Below are positions 6,700 to 15,948 of a DNA stretch of 25,200 nt, piece after piece; the first letter of the stretch is position 1; each line of letters opens with the position of its first letter. This DNA comes from WS-9 sp036274595. GTDB taxonomy: Bacteria > Eisenbacteria > RBG-16-71-46 > SZUA-252. A program made the position numbers and the translations under genes. The notes below the pieces were generated by a model. That model saw only the letters and a program-made list of their open reading frames with translations. It ran no database searches and was not told the DNA's origin. The stretch spans positions 1 to 25,200 of the forward strand of contig DASUFL010000077.1 of the NCBI GenBank assembly GCA_036274595.1, given 5' to 3'.

Positions 6700-7109
6700 G
6701 GGCTCCTCCGTTCACAGAATTCCACCAGAACGCCCCCGAGCGACCGGGGGTGGAGAAACGCGATGCGCGTGCCGTGGCTTCCGGCGCGCGCGCTGCGATC
6801 GATCAGCTCGAAGCCTGCCTGGGCGGCGTGCTCGAGGGCCGCGTCGATGTCTTGGACGTGGAACGAGAGATGATGGATGCCTTCTCCCCGCCGCTCGATG
6901 AAGCGCGCGACGGTGGATTCGGGGGACGTGGGCTCCAGGAGCTCGATCAGCGAGTCCCCGGCCTTGAGAAAGGCGAGGCGGAGGTGCATGGACGCGAGCA
7001 GCTCGGTGCCTTCGAGCTCGAAACCGAGCTTGGTCCACGTCGTGACCGCCGGCTCGAGCTCGCGCACGGCAATCCCCACATGCGCGAGGCCGAGGATGGT
7101 CTGGCTCAC
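6696..7109 (-). CDS. mce: Methylmalonyl-CoA epimerase
   Basis: This 137-residue protein of the VOC superfamily interconverts (2S)- and (2R)-methylmalonyl-CoA, linking the carboxylase to the mutase. It begins ILGLAHVGIAV with metal ligand His10. It continues with IELLEPTSPES (56-65), the epimerase signature, GIHHLSFHVQDI (77-88) with the second His ligand, and GGVLVEFCE with Glu130. The length equals that of known epimerases. The ATG at 7109 overlaps the uppP stop (ATGA), and its own TGA overlaps the next start. The genes for the carboxylase and the mutase large subunit lie upstream on the same strand, which fits the assignment. Confidence 0.95.
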   Translation of the reverse strand: MSQTILGLAHVGIAVRELEPAVTTWTKLGFELEGTELLASMHLRLAFLKAGDSLIELLEPTSPESTVARFIERRGEGIHHLSFHVQDIDAALEHAAQAGFELIDRSARAGSHGTRIAFLHPRSLGGVLVEFCERRSP

Positions 7110-7966
7110 GGCGCCGCAGGCGGCTGAATGGCCGCCGCGCCGTGGTGCCAGAGCAGCGCGATCACGACGATGCCCAGCGCGATCCGGTACCAGCCGAAGG
7201 GCTCGAGGCCGCGGCTCGTGACGTAGCGCAGGAACCCTCGGATCGCGATGACAGCCACGATGGCCGAGACCACGAGACCCACGATGAGCGGCCCGGGGCC
7301 CCCGATGGCGGGGCCGGTCAGCTCGTCATGGTGCTTGAGGAGATCGAACAGGGTGGCCGCGCCGAGCGTCGGGAGCGCGAGGAGGAACGAGAATTCCGCC
7401 GCGGCGACCGGCGTGGCGCCGAGCACGAGCGCGGCGAGGATCGTGGCCATGGCGCGCGACGTGCCGGGCCAGAGCGAGAAGCACTGCGCGAGCCCGATGA
7501 GAAGCGCCGCGGAGATCGGCAGATCGTCGAGGCCGAAGCGGGCCGGCTGGCCCGGCGTTCGATCCCGGGCGCGCATCCAGCGCGCGACGAAGAGGATGAG
7601 GAGCCCGCCCGCGATGAGCGCGATCGCCACCGGGCGCGGTCCGAAGAGGTGCGCCTTGATCCACGTGTGGCTCACGAAGCCGAGCGCGGCGGCGGGGATG
7701 AAGGCGACGATGAGCTTGAGGAGAAGAGCGCGTCCAGGCGAGTCGGGCCGTGCCAAGCCGGTGAACAGGCTCACGACGCGATCGCGATAGAGCCACAGCA
7801 CCGCGAGCAGCGCGCCCGCCTGGATCACGATCTCGAACGCGTCCATCGCATCGCTGACGAGACCCATCGCGTGGGCCGCGAGGATGAGATGGCCGGTGGA
7901 GGAGACGGGGAGGAACTCGGTGAGCCCCTCGACCGCGCCCAGAATGGCGGCCTGGACGAGATTCAC
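7106..7966 (-). CDS. uppP: Undecaprenyl-diphosphatase UppP (BacA)
   Basis: This 286-residue integral membrane enzyme removes a phosphate from undecaprenyl pyrophosphate, recycling the lipid carrier for peptidoglycan and other wall polymers. The first signature, EGLTEFLPVSSTGHLIL, spans 13-29 and includes the conserved glutamates and the SSTGH segment. The second, WPGTSRAMAT, is at 166-175 (family PG.SRS..T). About eight hydrophobic segments follow the usual topology. The start is GTG 7966, 18 bases after the mutase stop. The downstream epimerase overlaps it by four bases. Its place inside a propionyl-CoA operon is odd, because the known role is cell-wall lipid recycling and bacitracin tolerance. 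Confidence 0.96.
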   Translation of the reverse strand: MNLVQAAILGAVEGLTEFLPVSSTGHLILAAHAMGLVSDAMDAFEIVIQAGALLAVLWLYRDRVVSLFTGLARPDSPGRALLLKLIVAFIPAAALGFVSHTWIKAHLFGPRPVAIALIAGGLLILFVARWMRARDRTPGQPARFGLDDLPISAALLIGLAQCFSLWPGTSRAMATILAALVLGATPVAAAEFSFLLALPTLGAATLFDLLKHHDELTGPAIGGPGPLIVGLVVSAIVAVIAIRGFLRYVTSRGLEPFGWYRIALGIVVIALLWHHGAAAIQPPAAP

Positions 7967-7984
7967 GCGATGCGGGCCACGGGG

Positions 7985-9568
<1,584 letters not shown>

Positions 9569-9569
9569 C

Positions 9570-10070
9570 TCAGCCCTCCTCGGGCTGGATCGTCAAAAGG
9601 AGGGCGCCCGAGTCCACGGTTGCGCCCGCGGTGACGCGCACGACCGAGACGCGGCCGGAGAGCGGAGCCGTGAGCGCGTTTTGCATCTTCATCGCCTCGA
9701 CCACCACGACGGCCTGTCCCGCGTCCACGGCGTCCCCCTCGGCGACCATGACATCGACGACGAGACCGGGCATGGGTGCGTGCAGCTCACCGCGCGCCTG
9801 GTCCGCGACATTCCTGCGCGCGAGCTTGGGGGCGCGGGGATCGCGCGGGCGATAGAGGTAGGTGCGGCCGCGGATCTCGACGACGAGGTCGAGCCCTTGG
9901 CGGCGGACGCTCGCTTCGATGGGGCGATCGTCGATCCGCACGCGCATCTGTCCTCCGAACGCGCCCTCGACGCGGTGCTCCTTCCCGTCGACGGTCACGA
10001 TGAATCCATCGCCGCTCGGCGTGACGTCGATGGCGCGATCGCGCCCCTCGCGGGCGAGGACGACGCTCAT
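9570..10070 (-). CDS. Biotin carboxyl carrier protein of an acyl-CoA carboxylase
   Basis: The protein has 166 residues from ATG 10070, which overlaps the biotin carboxylase stop (ATGA). The C-terminal half is a biotinyl domain: HAPMPGLVVDVMVAEGD (97-113), then the biotin site EAMKM (125-129) with Lys128, then LTAPLSGRVSVV. The N-terminal 80 residues form a strand-rich segment (GFIVTVDGKEHRV, DLVVEIRGRTYLY). This resembles the barrel that joins biotin carboxylase to the carrier in fused propionyl-CoA carboxylase alpha subunits. The enzyme is therefore split into carboxylase, linker plus carrier, and transferase chains. Biotin swings between the active sites encoded by the two upstream genes. 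Confidence 0.93.
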   Translation of the reverse strand: MSVVLAREGRDRAIDVTPSGDGFIVTVDGKEHRVEGAFGGQMRVRIDDRPIEASVRRQGLDLVVEIRGRTYLYRPRDPRAPKLARRNVADQARGELHAPMPGLVVDVMVAEGDAVDAGQAVVVVEAMKMQNALTAPLSGRVSVVRVTAGATVDSGALLLTIQPEEG

Positions 10071-11638
10071 CGGCCGGTTCCCGGTCGCGCGCGGTGGCTC
10101 TGGAGCGCGTCCCGCCACCGGCTCGTCGTGGCCGCGCCCGCCGTGGTCATGGGGCGGCGATCGGTGGGGCCCGACCCATCCGCCGACGGAGCGGAGAGGA
10201 CAGGCCGGGCCGCATCGATCCGCGCGAACACCGCGGCGAGCAGGGCGGCGTCCTCCTCCGCCTGCGCCTGGTCGGCCGGATCGGCGTGCTTGAAGTGCCG
10301 CGACAGGAATCCCGTGTCGAAGTCGCCCTGGATGAATCCATCCTGCTCGAGGAGCCAGCGATGGAAGGGAAGCGTGGTCTTGATCCCCTCGAGCACGCAC
10401 TCGCGAAGCGCGCGGCGGGCGCGCTCGATCACGCCCGCGCGATCCGGCGCCCAGACCACGACCTTTCCGATCATCGGGTCGTAGTGGACCGGGACGACCC
10501 CACCCGAGCGCACGCCGAAGTCGCAGCGCACGCCGGGACCCGACGGCAGCTCCAGCCGGCGCACGGTACCCGCGTCGGGGATGAAGCCCTGATCCGGATC
10601 CTCGGCGTAGACGCGAAACTCCATCGACGCGCCTTCGGGACGCACCGACTCTTGCGTGAGCTCGAGCTTCTCGCCTCGCGCGACCTTGACCTGCTCCCGC
10701 ACGAGATCCAGGCCGAGCACCATCTCGGTGACGGGGTGCTCGACCTGGAGTCGCGCGTTCATCTCGAGGAAGTAGAAGCGTCCCTCCTGGTCCATGAGGA
10801 ACTCGGCGGTTCCGGCATTGGTGTAGTGGCCCGCCCTGGCGACCTTCACCGCGAGCGCGAGGAGCTCCTGGCGCCGCCTGTCGTCGAGCGCGGGGGAGGG
10901 CGTCTCCTCGACCACCTTTTGGTGCCGCCGCTGGATGGAGCAGTCGCGCTCGCCGAGGGCCAGCACGGTGCCGTGGCGGTCGCCCAGAATCTGCACCTCG
11001 ATGTGGCGCGGACGCTCGACCCAGCGCTCGAGGTAGAGACGGTCGTCGCCGAACGCGCCCTTGGCCTCGCCCTGCGTGAGCCGGACCGCCTGCTCGAACT
11101 CGCCCGCCGCGTTCACGCGGCGCATGCCCTTGCCCCCGCCGCCCGCCGCCGCCTTCAGCACCACGGGGTAGCCGATCGAGTCCGCGGCGCGCCTCAATTC
11201 GGCCGGATCGCTCACGGGACCTTCGGTGCCGGGGAGCACGGGAACGCCTGCCTTGATGGCGATCGCCCGCGCGCTCACCTTGTCGCCGAGGGCGCGCGTG
11301 GCCGCGGGTGTCGGACCGACCCAGACGAGCCCGGCCTTCTCGACCATCTCCGCGAAGTCGGCCGACTCCGCGAGGAAGCCATAGCCGGGATGGATCGCAT
11401 CGGCCCCTGCGGCGCGGGCGGTCTCGATCACCTTCGCGCCGTCGAGATAGCTCTGCGACGCCGCGGCAGGGCCGATCCGGTAGGCGGCGTCCGCGGCGAA
11501 GACGTGCGGCGCGTCCCGATCGGCGTCGGAGAAGACGGCGATCGAGCGAAGGCCCATCTCGCGGAGGGTGCGGCAGATCCGGATCGCGATCTCGCCCCGA
11601 TTCAAAACGAGCACGGCGCGGATCGGCTTGGTGGACAT
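10067..11638 (-). CDS. accC: Biotin carboxylase subunit of an acetyl-/propionyl-CoA carboxylase
   Basis: The protein has 523 residues from ATG 11638. It uses ATP and bicarbonate to carboxylate carrier-bound biotin. In order it shows VLNRGEIAIRI (11-21), AIHPGYGFLAES (81-92), the ATP-grasp glycine loop KAAAGGGGKGMR (162-173), ERDCSIQRRHQK (230-241) and EMNARLQVEHPVTE (292-305). The final strand-turn region has HYDPMIGKV. The core ends near residue 450. The last ~60 residues are a low-complexity tail rich in Ala, Arg, Thr and Pro with no biotinyl domain; the carrier is the next gene. The 12-base gap to the upstream transferase gene and the ATGA overlap with the carrier gene place it in one operon. 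Confidence 0.96.
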   Translation of the reverse strand: MSTKPIRAVLVLNRGEIAIRICRTLREMGLRSIAVFSDADRDAPHVFAADAAYRIGPAAASQSYLDGAKVIETARAAGADAIHPGYGFLAESADFAEMVEKAGLVWVGPTPAATRALGDKVSARAIAIKAGVPVLPGTEGPVSDPAELRRAADSIGYPVVLKAAAGGGGKGMRRVNAAGEFEQAVRLTQGEAKGAFGDDRLYLERWVERPRHIEVQILGDRHGTVLALGERDCSIQRRHQKVVEETPSPALDDRRRQELLALAVKVARAGHYTNAGTAEFLMDQEGRFYFLEMNARLQVEHPVTEMVLGLDLVREQVKVARGEKLELTQESVRPEGASMEFRVYAEDPDQGFIPDAGTVRRLELPSGPGVRCDFGVRSGGVVPVHYDPMIGKVVVWAPDRAGVIERARRALRECVLEGIKTTLPFHRWLLEQDGFIQGDFDTGFLSRHFKHADPADQAQAEEDAALLAAVFARIDAARPVLSAPSADGSGPTDRRPMTTAGAATTSRWRDALQSHRARPGTGR

Positions 11639-11650
11639 GGCGGGTCGCTC

Positions 11651-13201
11651 CTAGAGCGGGATGTTGCCGTGCTTCTTCGGCGGCAGGGTCTGCCGCTTGT
11701 GCGCGAGCATGCGGAGCGCGCGGATCAGGCGCGGGCGCGTCTCCTGCGGCTCGATGACGTCGTCGAGGTAGCCGAGCGCGGCGGCGACGTACGGATTCGC
11801 GAACTTCTCATTGTACTCCTCGATCAGCTTCGCCCGCGCTTTGGCCGGGTCCTTGGCGGCATCGATCTCCTTCCGGTACACGATGTTCACCGCCCCCTCG
11901 GCGCCCATCACCGCGAGCTCCGCGCCGGGCCAGGCCACGTTGTAGTCGCCGCGGATGTGCTTCGAGGACATGACGTCGTACGCGCCGCCGTAGGCCTTCC
12001 GGAGCACGACCGTGAGCTTGGGCACGGTCGCTTCGCAGTAGGCGAACAGGAGCTTCGCGCCGTGCCGGATGATGCCGCCCCACTCCTGCTGCGTGCCGGG
12101 GAGGAAGCCGGGCACGTCTTCAAAGGTCACGAGCGGGATGTTGAACGCATCGCAGAACCGGACGAAGCGCGCTCCCTTCGTCGAGGAGTTGATGTCGAGG
12201 ACGCCGGCGAGCGCCGCGGGCTGGTTCGCCACCACGCCGATGGAGCGCCCGTCGAGCCGCGCGAAGCCGACCACGATGTTCCGCGCGTAGTGCTCGTGGA
12301 CCTCGAAGAAATCCGCATCGTCCACGACGAGCCGGATGATGTCCTTCACGTCGTACGCCTTGCTCGGCTCGGCGGGGACGATCTCCGCGAGCTTCATGTC
12401 CATGCGCTCCGGAGGATCGTTCGTCGCGAGACGGGGGGGATCGTCGACGTTGTTCTGCGGGAGGAAGGAGATCAGGCGCCGGATCGCCGCGAGGCACGCC
12501 TCGTCGTCCTCGACGGCGAAGTGAGCCACGCCGCTCTTCGTGTTGTGGCTCATCGCCCCGCCCAGGTCCTCGAACGAGACGTCCTCGTTGGTCACGGTCT
12601 TGATCACGTTCGGACCGGTCACGAACATGTGGCTCGTGCCCTGGACCATCAGGACGAAGTCGGTGATGGCGGGGGAGTAGACCGCGCCGCCGGCGCAGGG
12701 GCCCATGATCGCGGAGATCTGGGGCACCACGCCCGAAGCGATGGTGTTGCGCAGGAAGATCTCGGCGTAGCCGCCGAGCGACTGCACGCCTTCCTGGATG
12801 CGCGCGCCTCCGGAGTCGTTCAAGCCGATGATGGGCGCGCCGTTCTCGAGCGCGAGATCCATCACGTTGCAGATCTTCTTCGCGTTCTCTTCCGAGAGCG
12901 TGCCGCCGAAGACCGTGAAGTCCTGCGCGAACACGAAGACGAGCCGGCCGTCGACGCGTCCGTAGCCCGAGACCACGCCGTCTCCCGGCACGATCCTCTC
13001 GGCCATGCCGAAGTCGGTCGTGCGGTGCTCGACGAAGACCCCGGTCTCCTGGAACGAGCCGGGATCGAGGAGCAGCTCGACGCGCTCGCGCGCGGTGAGG
13101 CGCCCCTCCGCGTGGAGCTTGGCGATCCGCGCTTCGCCGCCGCCGGCCAGGACGGCCTCCTTGCGGCGTCGGAGCTCTTCGATCGGCGAGGGTCGGGTCA
13201 G
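11651..13201 (-). CDS. pccB: Propionyl-CoA carboxylase beta (carboxyltransferase) subunit, probable CTG start
   Basis: The protein moves the carboxyl group from biotin to propionyl-CoA. It has the two crotonase-like halves of the family. The first holds LNDSGGARIQEGVQSLGGYAE and MGPCAGGAVYSPA. The second holds FEDVPGFLPGTQQEWGGIIRHGAKLL and GGAYDVMSSKHI. The Asp in GGAYD aligns with Asp422 of Streptomyces PccB, which favours propionyl-CoA over acetyl-CoA. The C-terminus is KKHGNIPL, as in homologues. No ATG or GTG lies near the family's normal N-terminus. A CTG at 13201 is preceded by AGGAG at 7 bases and gives 516 residues beginning TRPSPIEELRRRKEAVL. The only other start is TTG 13273, which falls inside the proposed promoter and adds 24 unrelated residues. 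Confidence 0.95.
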   Translation of the reverse strand: MTRPSPIEELRRRKEAVLAGGGEARIAKLHAEGRLTARERVELLLDPGSFQETGVFVEHRTTDFGMAERIVPGDGVVSGYGRVDGRLVFVFAQDFTVFGGTLSEENAKKICNVMDLALENGAPIIGLNDSGGARIQEGVQSLGGYAEIFLRNTIASGVVPQISAIMGPCAGGAVYSPAITDFVLMVQGTSHMFVTGPNVIKTVTNEDVSFEDLGGAMSHNTKSGVAHFAVEDDEACLAAIRRLISFLPQNNVDDPPRLATNDPPERMDMKLAEIVPAEPSKAYDVKDIIRLVVDDADFFEVHEHYARNIVVGFARLDGRSIGVVANQPAALAGVLDINSSTKGARFVRFCDAFNIPLVTFEDVPGFLPGTQQEWGGIIRHGAKLLFAYCEATVPKLTVVLRKAYGGAYDVMSSKHIRGDYNVAWPGAELAVMGAEGAVNIVYRKEIDAAKDPAKARAKLIEEYNEKFANPYVAAALGYLDDVIEPQETRPRLIRALRMLAHKRQTLPPKKHGNIPL

Positions 13202-13244
13202 GGCGTAGCTCCTGTTCGGGGGCGATGTTAGGGCAAGTCGTCGA

Positions 13245-13273
13245 ATCCTACTGGAAGCCCCGCCCGGGCGCAA
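13245..13273 (-). promoter_or_regulatory. Candidate promoter of the propionyl-CoA operon
   Basis: On the minus strand TTGCGC (13268-13273) is followed after 17 bases by TAGGAT (13245-13250). The matches are 3/6 and 4/6 to sigma-70 consensus. A start near 13238 would leave about 37 bases of leader before the CTG at 13201, including the AGGAG site. The placement is a prediction. Confidence 0.4.
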
Positions 13274-13398
13274 TCGGTGGCTCTCGATGAGAACTCCCGC
13301 TCGCGTCCTGCCTTGGATCAGAATAGAAGCACCCAGCGCGCCGCCAGCCCGCGTCAGGGGAACGGAGGGACGAGGGAACGTCCCGGAAGGAGCCCGAC

Positions 13399-13890
13399 AT
13401 GAACGTCGAAAGCCTGATGACGCACGACATCGAGTCGTGCAGCCCGGATTCCACCCTGACCGATGCCGCCATGATCATGTGGCGACGTGATTGCGGCATC
13501 GTTCCGGTCGTGAACCGCGACACCCACGAGATCGCCGGCGTGATCACCGACCGCGACATCTGCATGGCCGCGGCGACACGGCACGCCAGAACCGACGATC
13601 TCTACGTGCGCGACGTCATGACGAGCGATGACGTCACGACCGTCACTCCGGACGAGAGCGTGCGCACTGCCGTCGACCGCATGGCGGAAGCGCAAGTGCG
13701 GCGCATTCCGGTCGCGGATCGATCCGGAGTGCTGATCGGAATGATCTCCCTGAACGACATCGTGCTCGCCGCGGAGAAGACCAACAAGCGTGCGGAGGGG
13801 ATGCCGACCTACATCGATACGGTGGACACGCTCAAGGCGGTCTGCGCGCACCGTACGACGGAACCGAGGCGGGAGATGGCCGCGGGCTGA
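13399..13890 (+). CDS. CBS-domain pair protein
   Basis: The protein has 163 residues. Its ATG at 13399 follows GGAAGGAG with a spacing of about six. Two CBS modules are visible: residues 1-60 (MNVESLMTHDIESCSPDSTL, CGIVPVVNRDTHEIAGVITDRDI) and 68-128 (VRDVMTSDDVTTVTPDESV, VRRIPVADRSGVLIGMISLNDIV). Stand-alone CBS pairs bind adenine nucleotides and act as energy or ligand sensors for partner proteins. The partner is unknown here. It is transcribed away from the propionate operon, with about 200 bp of shared intergenic DNA. A neighbouring VOC gene converges on it with a 24-base gap. Confidence 0.92.
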   Translation: MNVESLMTHDIESCSPDSTLTDAAMIMWRRDCGIVPVVNRDTHEIAGVITDRDICMAAATRHARTDDLYVRDVMTSDDVTTVTPDESVRTAVDRMAEAQVRRIPVADRSGVLIGMISLNDIVLAAEKTNKRAEGMPTYIDTVDTLKAVCAHRTTEPRREMAAG

Positions 13891-13914
13891 GGCCCTGGCT
13901 CAGCAACCGCCGCC

Positions 13915-14280
13915 TCAGGCCGGCTGGAACAGCTCCACGACATTGCCGGAGGGGTCCTCGCAGAGGATTTGCTTTCCGCCGGGCCCCTCCACGATGTCGT
14001 TCCGGAACGGGACGCCCTGCGCCCGGAGCTTGGCGACCATCCCCGCGAGATCCTCGACGACGACGGCGAACCGGTTCCAGCCTCCCGCTTCAGGCTTCCG
14101 TCCATCCGGCATCGGCCTGGCGGCCGAGGACATGGGACCCGCGGTCCAGAGCGTGAGATCGCCCCTTCTCAAGATGGCCATTGCGGGTCCGTACTGTTGC
14201 TCCACCTCGAACCCCAGCTTCCCGGCATAGAAATCCACCGCCGCATCGACGTCGTGCACCAAGTACCGTACCGTGGCCAT
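13915..14280 (-). CDS. VOC (glyoxalase/bleomycin resistance-like) protein
   Basis: The protein has 121 residues from ATG 14280, with GAGGGGG a few bases upstream. It shows the VOC two-module pattern. VRYLVHDVDAAVDFYAGKLGFEV opens the first beta-alpha-beta unit and RFAVVVEDLAGMVAKLRAQGV the second. It ends with EDPSGNVVELFQP, the typical last strand with the Glu metal ligand. The first-strand His found in many metal-dependent members is absent, so it may lack catalytic metal. The substrate is unknown. It is divergent from the dioxygenase gene, with 48 bases between, and may share its control region. Confidence 0.88.
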   Translation of the reverse strand: MATVRYLVHDVDAAVDFYAGKLGFEVEQQYGPAMAILRRGDLTLWTAGPMSSAARPMPDGRKPEAGGWNRFAVVVEDLAGMVAKLRAQGVPFRNDIVEGPGGKQILCEDPSGNVVELFQPA

Positions 14281-14295
14281 CTTGCACCCCCTCTG

Positions 14296-14322
14296 TGAAG
14301 GACTCCCCCTTCAGGATACAAT
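14296..14322. promoter_or_regulatory. Dyad and -10 box between the VOC gene and the dioxygenase operon
   Basis: TGAAGG (14296-14301) and CCTTCA (14308-14313) form a perfect six-base dyad with a six-base spacer. TACAAT (14317-14322) follows, a five-of-six match to a -10 box. Its end is six bases before the dioxygenase ATG at 14329. No Shine-Dalgarno site is present in between (only a C-run), so the mRNA may be leaderless and the dyad an operator. Confidence 0.4.
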
Positions 14323-14328
14323 CCCCCC

Positions 14329-15282
14329 ATGGCACGAACCACCTCCGGAGTCCACGGACTCCACCACATCACCTGCATCGCCGGGCCGGCCCAGGAGAAC
14401 CTCGACTTCTACGCGGGGGTGCTCGGCATGCACCTCGTGAAGAAGTCGGTGAACCAGGACGACCCGGGCACGTACCACCTCTTCTACGCCGACGCCGCGG
14501 GGAGCCCGGGGACGGACCTCACGTTCTTCCCCTGGTCGCAGCTCGCGCCGCCGCGCATCGGACACGGTCTCGCGACCGAGATCTCGCTGGAAGTGCCGGC
14601 CGGAAGTCTCGACTTCTGGGGCAAGCGCCTCGAGACGTACGGGACGAAGCCCAAGGGCATCGAGGATCGCTTCGGCGATCGCGCGCTCCTGCTCGTGGAT
14701 CCACACGGGCTGGTGCTCGCTCTGGTCGAGCCGGCCAAGCCGCGCGTGCACTCCACACCGTGGGAGGGAAGCTCCGTTCCCGGCGAGCACCAGATTCGCG
14801 GCCTCGACGGCGCGCGCGCCTGGGAGCGCGAGGAGGTGCCGACCGCCGCCTTCCTCCAGGACGTGCTCGGCTTCTCGCATCTCGGCGAGGAGCGCGGCTG
14901 GACGCGCTACGGATTCAAGGACGCGTCGGGCCACATCGACCTGCGTGAGACGCCGGGCGAGCGGCGCGGCATGTGGGGGCGCGGCGCCGTGCACCACCTC
15001 GCGTGGCGCGTGAAGGATGAAGCGCATCAGCTCGAAGTCCGCGCGGGGGTGCTCGCGGCGGGCGTCGAGCCGACTCCGATCATCGACCGCTTCTGGTTCC
15101 AGTCCGTCTACTTCCGCGAGCCGGGAGGCGTTCTCTTCGAGCTGGCGACGGATGGGCCGGGCTTCGCCGTGGACGAGGACAGCGCGCATCTGGGTGAGAG
15201 TCTCGTGCTCCCGCCCTGGCTCGAGCCGTCGCGCACCGAGATCGAGGCGGCGCTTCCGCCGCTCCAGCTCACCCACTCGTGA
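14329..15282 (+). CDS. Ring-cleaving dioxygenase of the MhqO/LinE type (VOC superfamily)
   Basis: The protein has 317 residues. It has duplicated VOC halves. The first starts GLHHITCIAGPAQENLDFYAGVLGMHLVKKSVNQDDPGTYHLFYAD (10-55), with GTDLTFFPW at 61-69. The second contains GAVHHLAWRVKDEAHQ and SVYFREPGGVLFELATDGPGF. The HHIT His, the second HHLA His and the FELATDGPGF Glu are the expected Fe(II) ligands of extradiol-type hydroquinone dioxygenases. Bacillus MhqO belongs to this group. Its stop overlaps the GTG start of an MhqD-like hydrolase. This gene order is known from quinone and methylhydroquinone detoxification operons. Activity on hydroquinones is inferred. Translation may begin without a leader. 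Confidence 0.93.
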   Translation: MARTTSGVHGLHHITCIAGPAQENLDFYAGVLGMHLVKKSVNQDDPGTYHLFYADAAGSPGTDLTFFPWSQLAPPRIGHGLATEISLEVPAGSLDFWGKRLETYGTKPKGIEDRFGDRALLLVDPHGLVLALVEPAKPRVHSTPWEGSSVPGEHQIRGLDGARAWEREEVPTAAFLQDVLGFSHLGEERGWTRYGFKDASGHIDLRETPGERRGMWGRGAVHHLAWRVKDEAHQLEVRAGVLAAGVEPTPIIDRFWFQSVYFREPGGVLFELATDGPGFAVDEDSAHLGESLVLPPWLEPSRTEIEAALPPLQLTHS

Positions 15283-15923
15283 ACGAGCTCGGACATGTCC
15301 ACAAGTTCGTTCCGTCGGAGCGCCCGGACGCGCGTGTCCTCCTCATGCTGCACGGCACGGGTGGGGATGAGAACGCTCTTCTTTGGCTCGGCCAGACGCT
15401 CGATCCGTCGGCCGCCTTGTTGAGCCCGCGCGGCAACGTGCTCGAGCATGGCTCGCCGCGATTCTTCCGCCGTCTTGCGGAGGGGGTCTTCGATCTCGAA
15501 GATCTCCGCCGGCGCACGCACGAGCTGGCCGACTTCGTCGAGGGGGCGGTCAAGCAGTACGGCCTCGAAGGCCGGCGCATTGTCGCGGTCGGTTTTTCGA
15601 ACGGCGCGAACATCGCGGCGAGCCTCCTCTTGCTCCGCCCGCGCGTGCTCCACGGCGCGGTTCTCTTTCGCGCGATGGTGCCGTTCGAGCCGGAGAAGAT
15701 CCCGTTCCTGGGCGGCGTTCCGGTCCTCTTGTCGGAAGGGCGCCTCGATCCGACCGTCGGACGGAAGATGGCCGAGCGGCTCGCCGCGATCCTCAAGACC
15801 GCGGGGGCCGAGGTCACGCTGATCGAGCAGGAATCGGGGCATGAGCTGAAGCGGGCCGACGTGAACGATGCGATCCAGTGGCTCGAAGCCCATCCCACGA
15901 GCACCGCCGCGGCGGAGCCCTAG
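15279..15923 (+). CDS. Alpha/beta hydrolase, phospholipase/carboxylesterase family (MhqD-like)
   Basis: The protein has 214 residues. The GTG start at 15279 overlaps the dioxygenase stop in GTGA. HGTGGDENALL (25-35) forms the oxyanion loop, and GFSNGANIAASLLL carries the nucleophile Ser107. SEGRLDP holds Asp157, and SGHEL holds His188. This is the complete catalytic triad of a small cytosolic carboxylesterase. In Bacillus, MhqD is encoded beside a ring-cleaving dioxygenase and is induced by quinones; the adjacency here supports the same role. The substrate, possibly a ring-cleavage product or its ester, is not known from the sequence. The creatininase-family gene follows after about 25 bases on the same strand. 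Confidence 0.93.
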   Translation: MNELGHVHKFVPSERPDARVLLMLHGTGGDENALLWLGQTLDPSAALLSPRGNVLEHGSPRFFRRLAEGVFDLEDLRRRTHELADFVEGAVKQYGLEGRRIVAVGFSNGANIAASLLLLRPRVLHGAVLFRAMVPFEPEKIPFLGGVPVLLSEGRLDPTVGRKMAERLAAILKTAGAEVTLIEQESGHELKRADVNDAIQWLEAHPTSTAAAEP

Positions 15924-15948
15924 AGCTGACCACGAGACGGAGGTCCCG

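Noticed and set aside
10094..13231. Very long open frame on the plus strand opposite the carboxylase genes
   Set aside because: Its product is Arg/His/Glu-rich with no domain; it is the antisense shadow of the well-recognised accC and pccB genes in GC-rich DNA.
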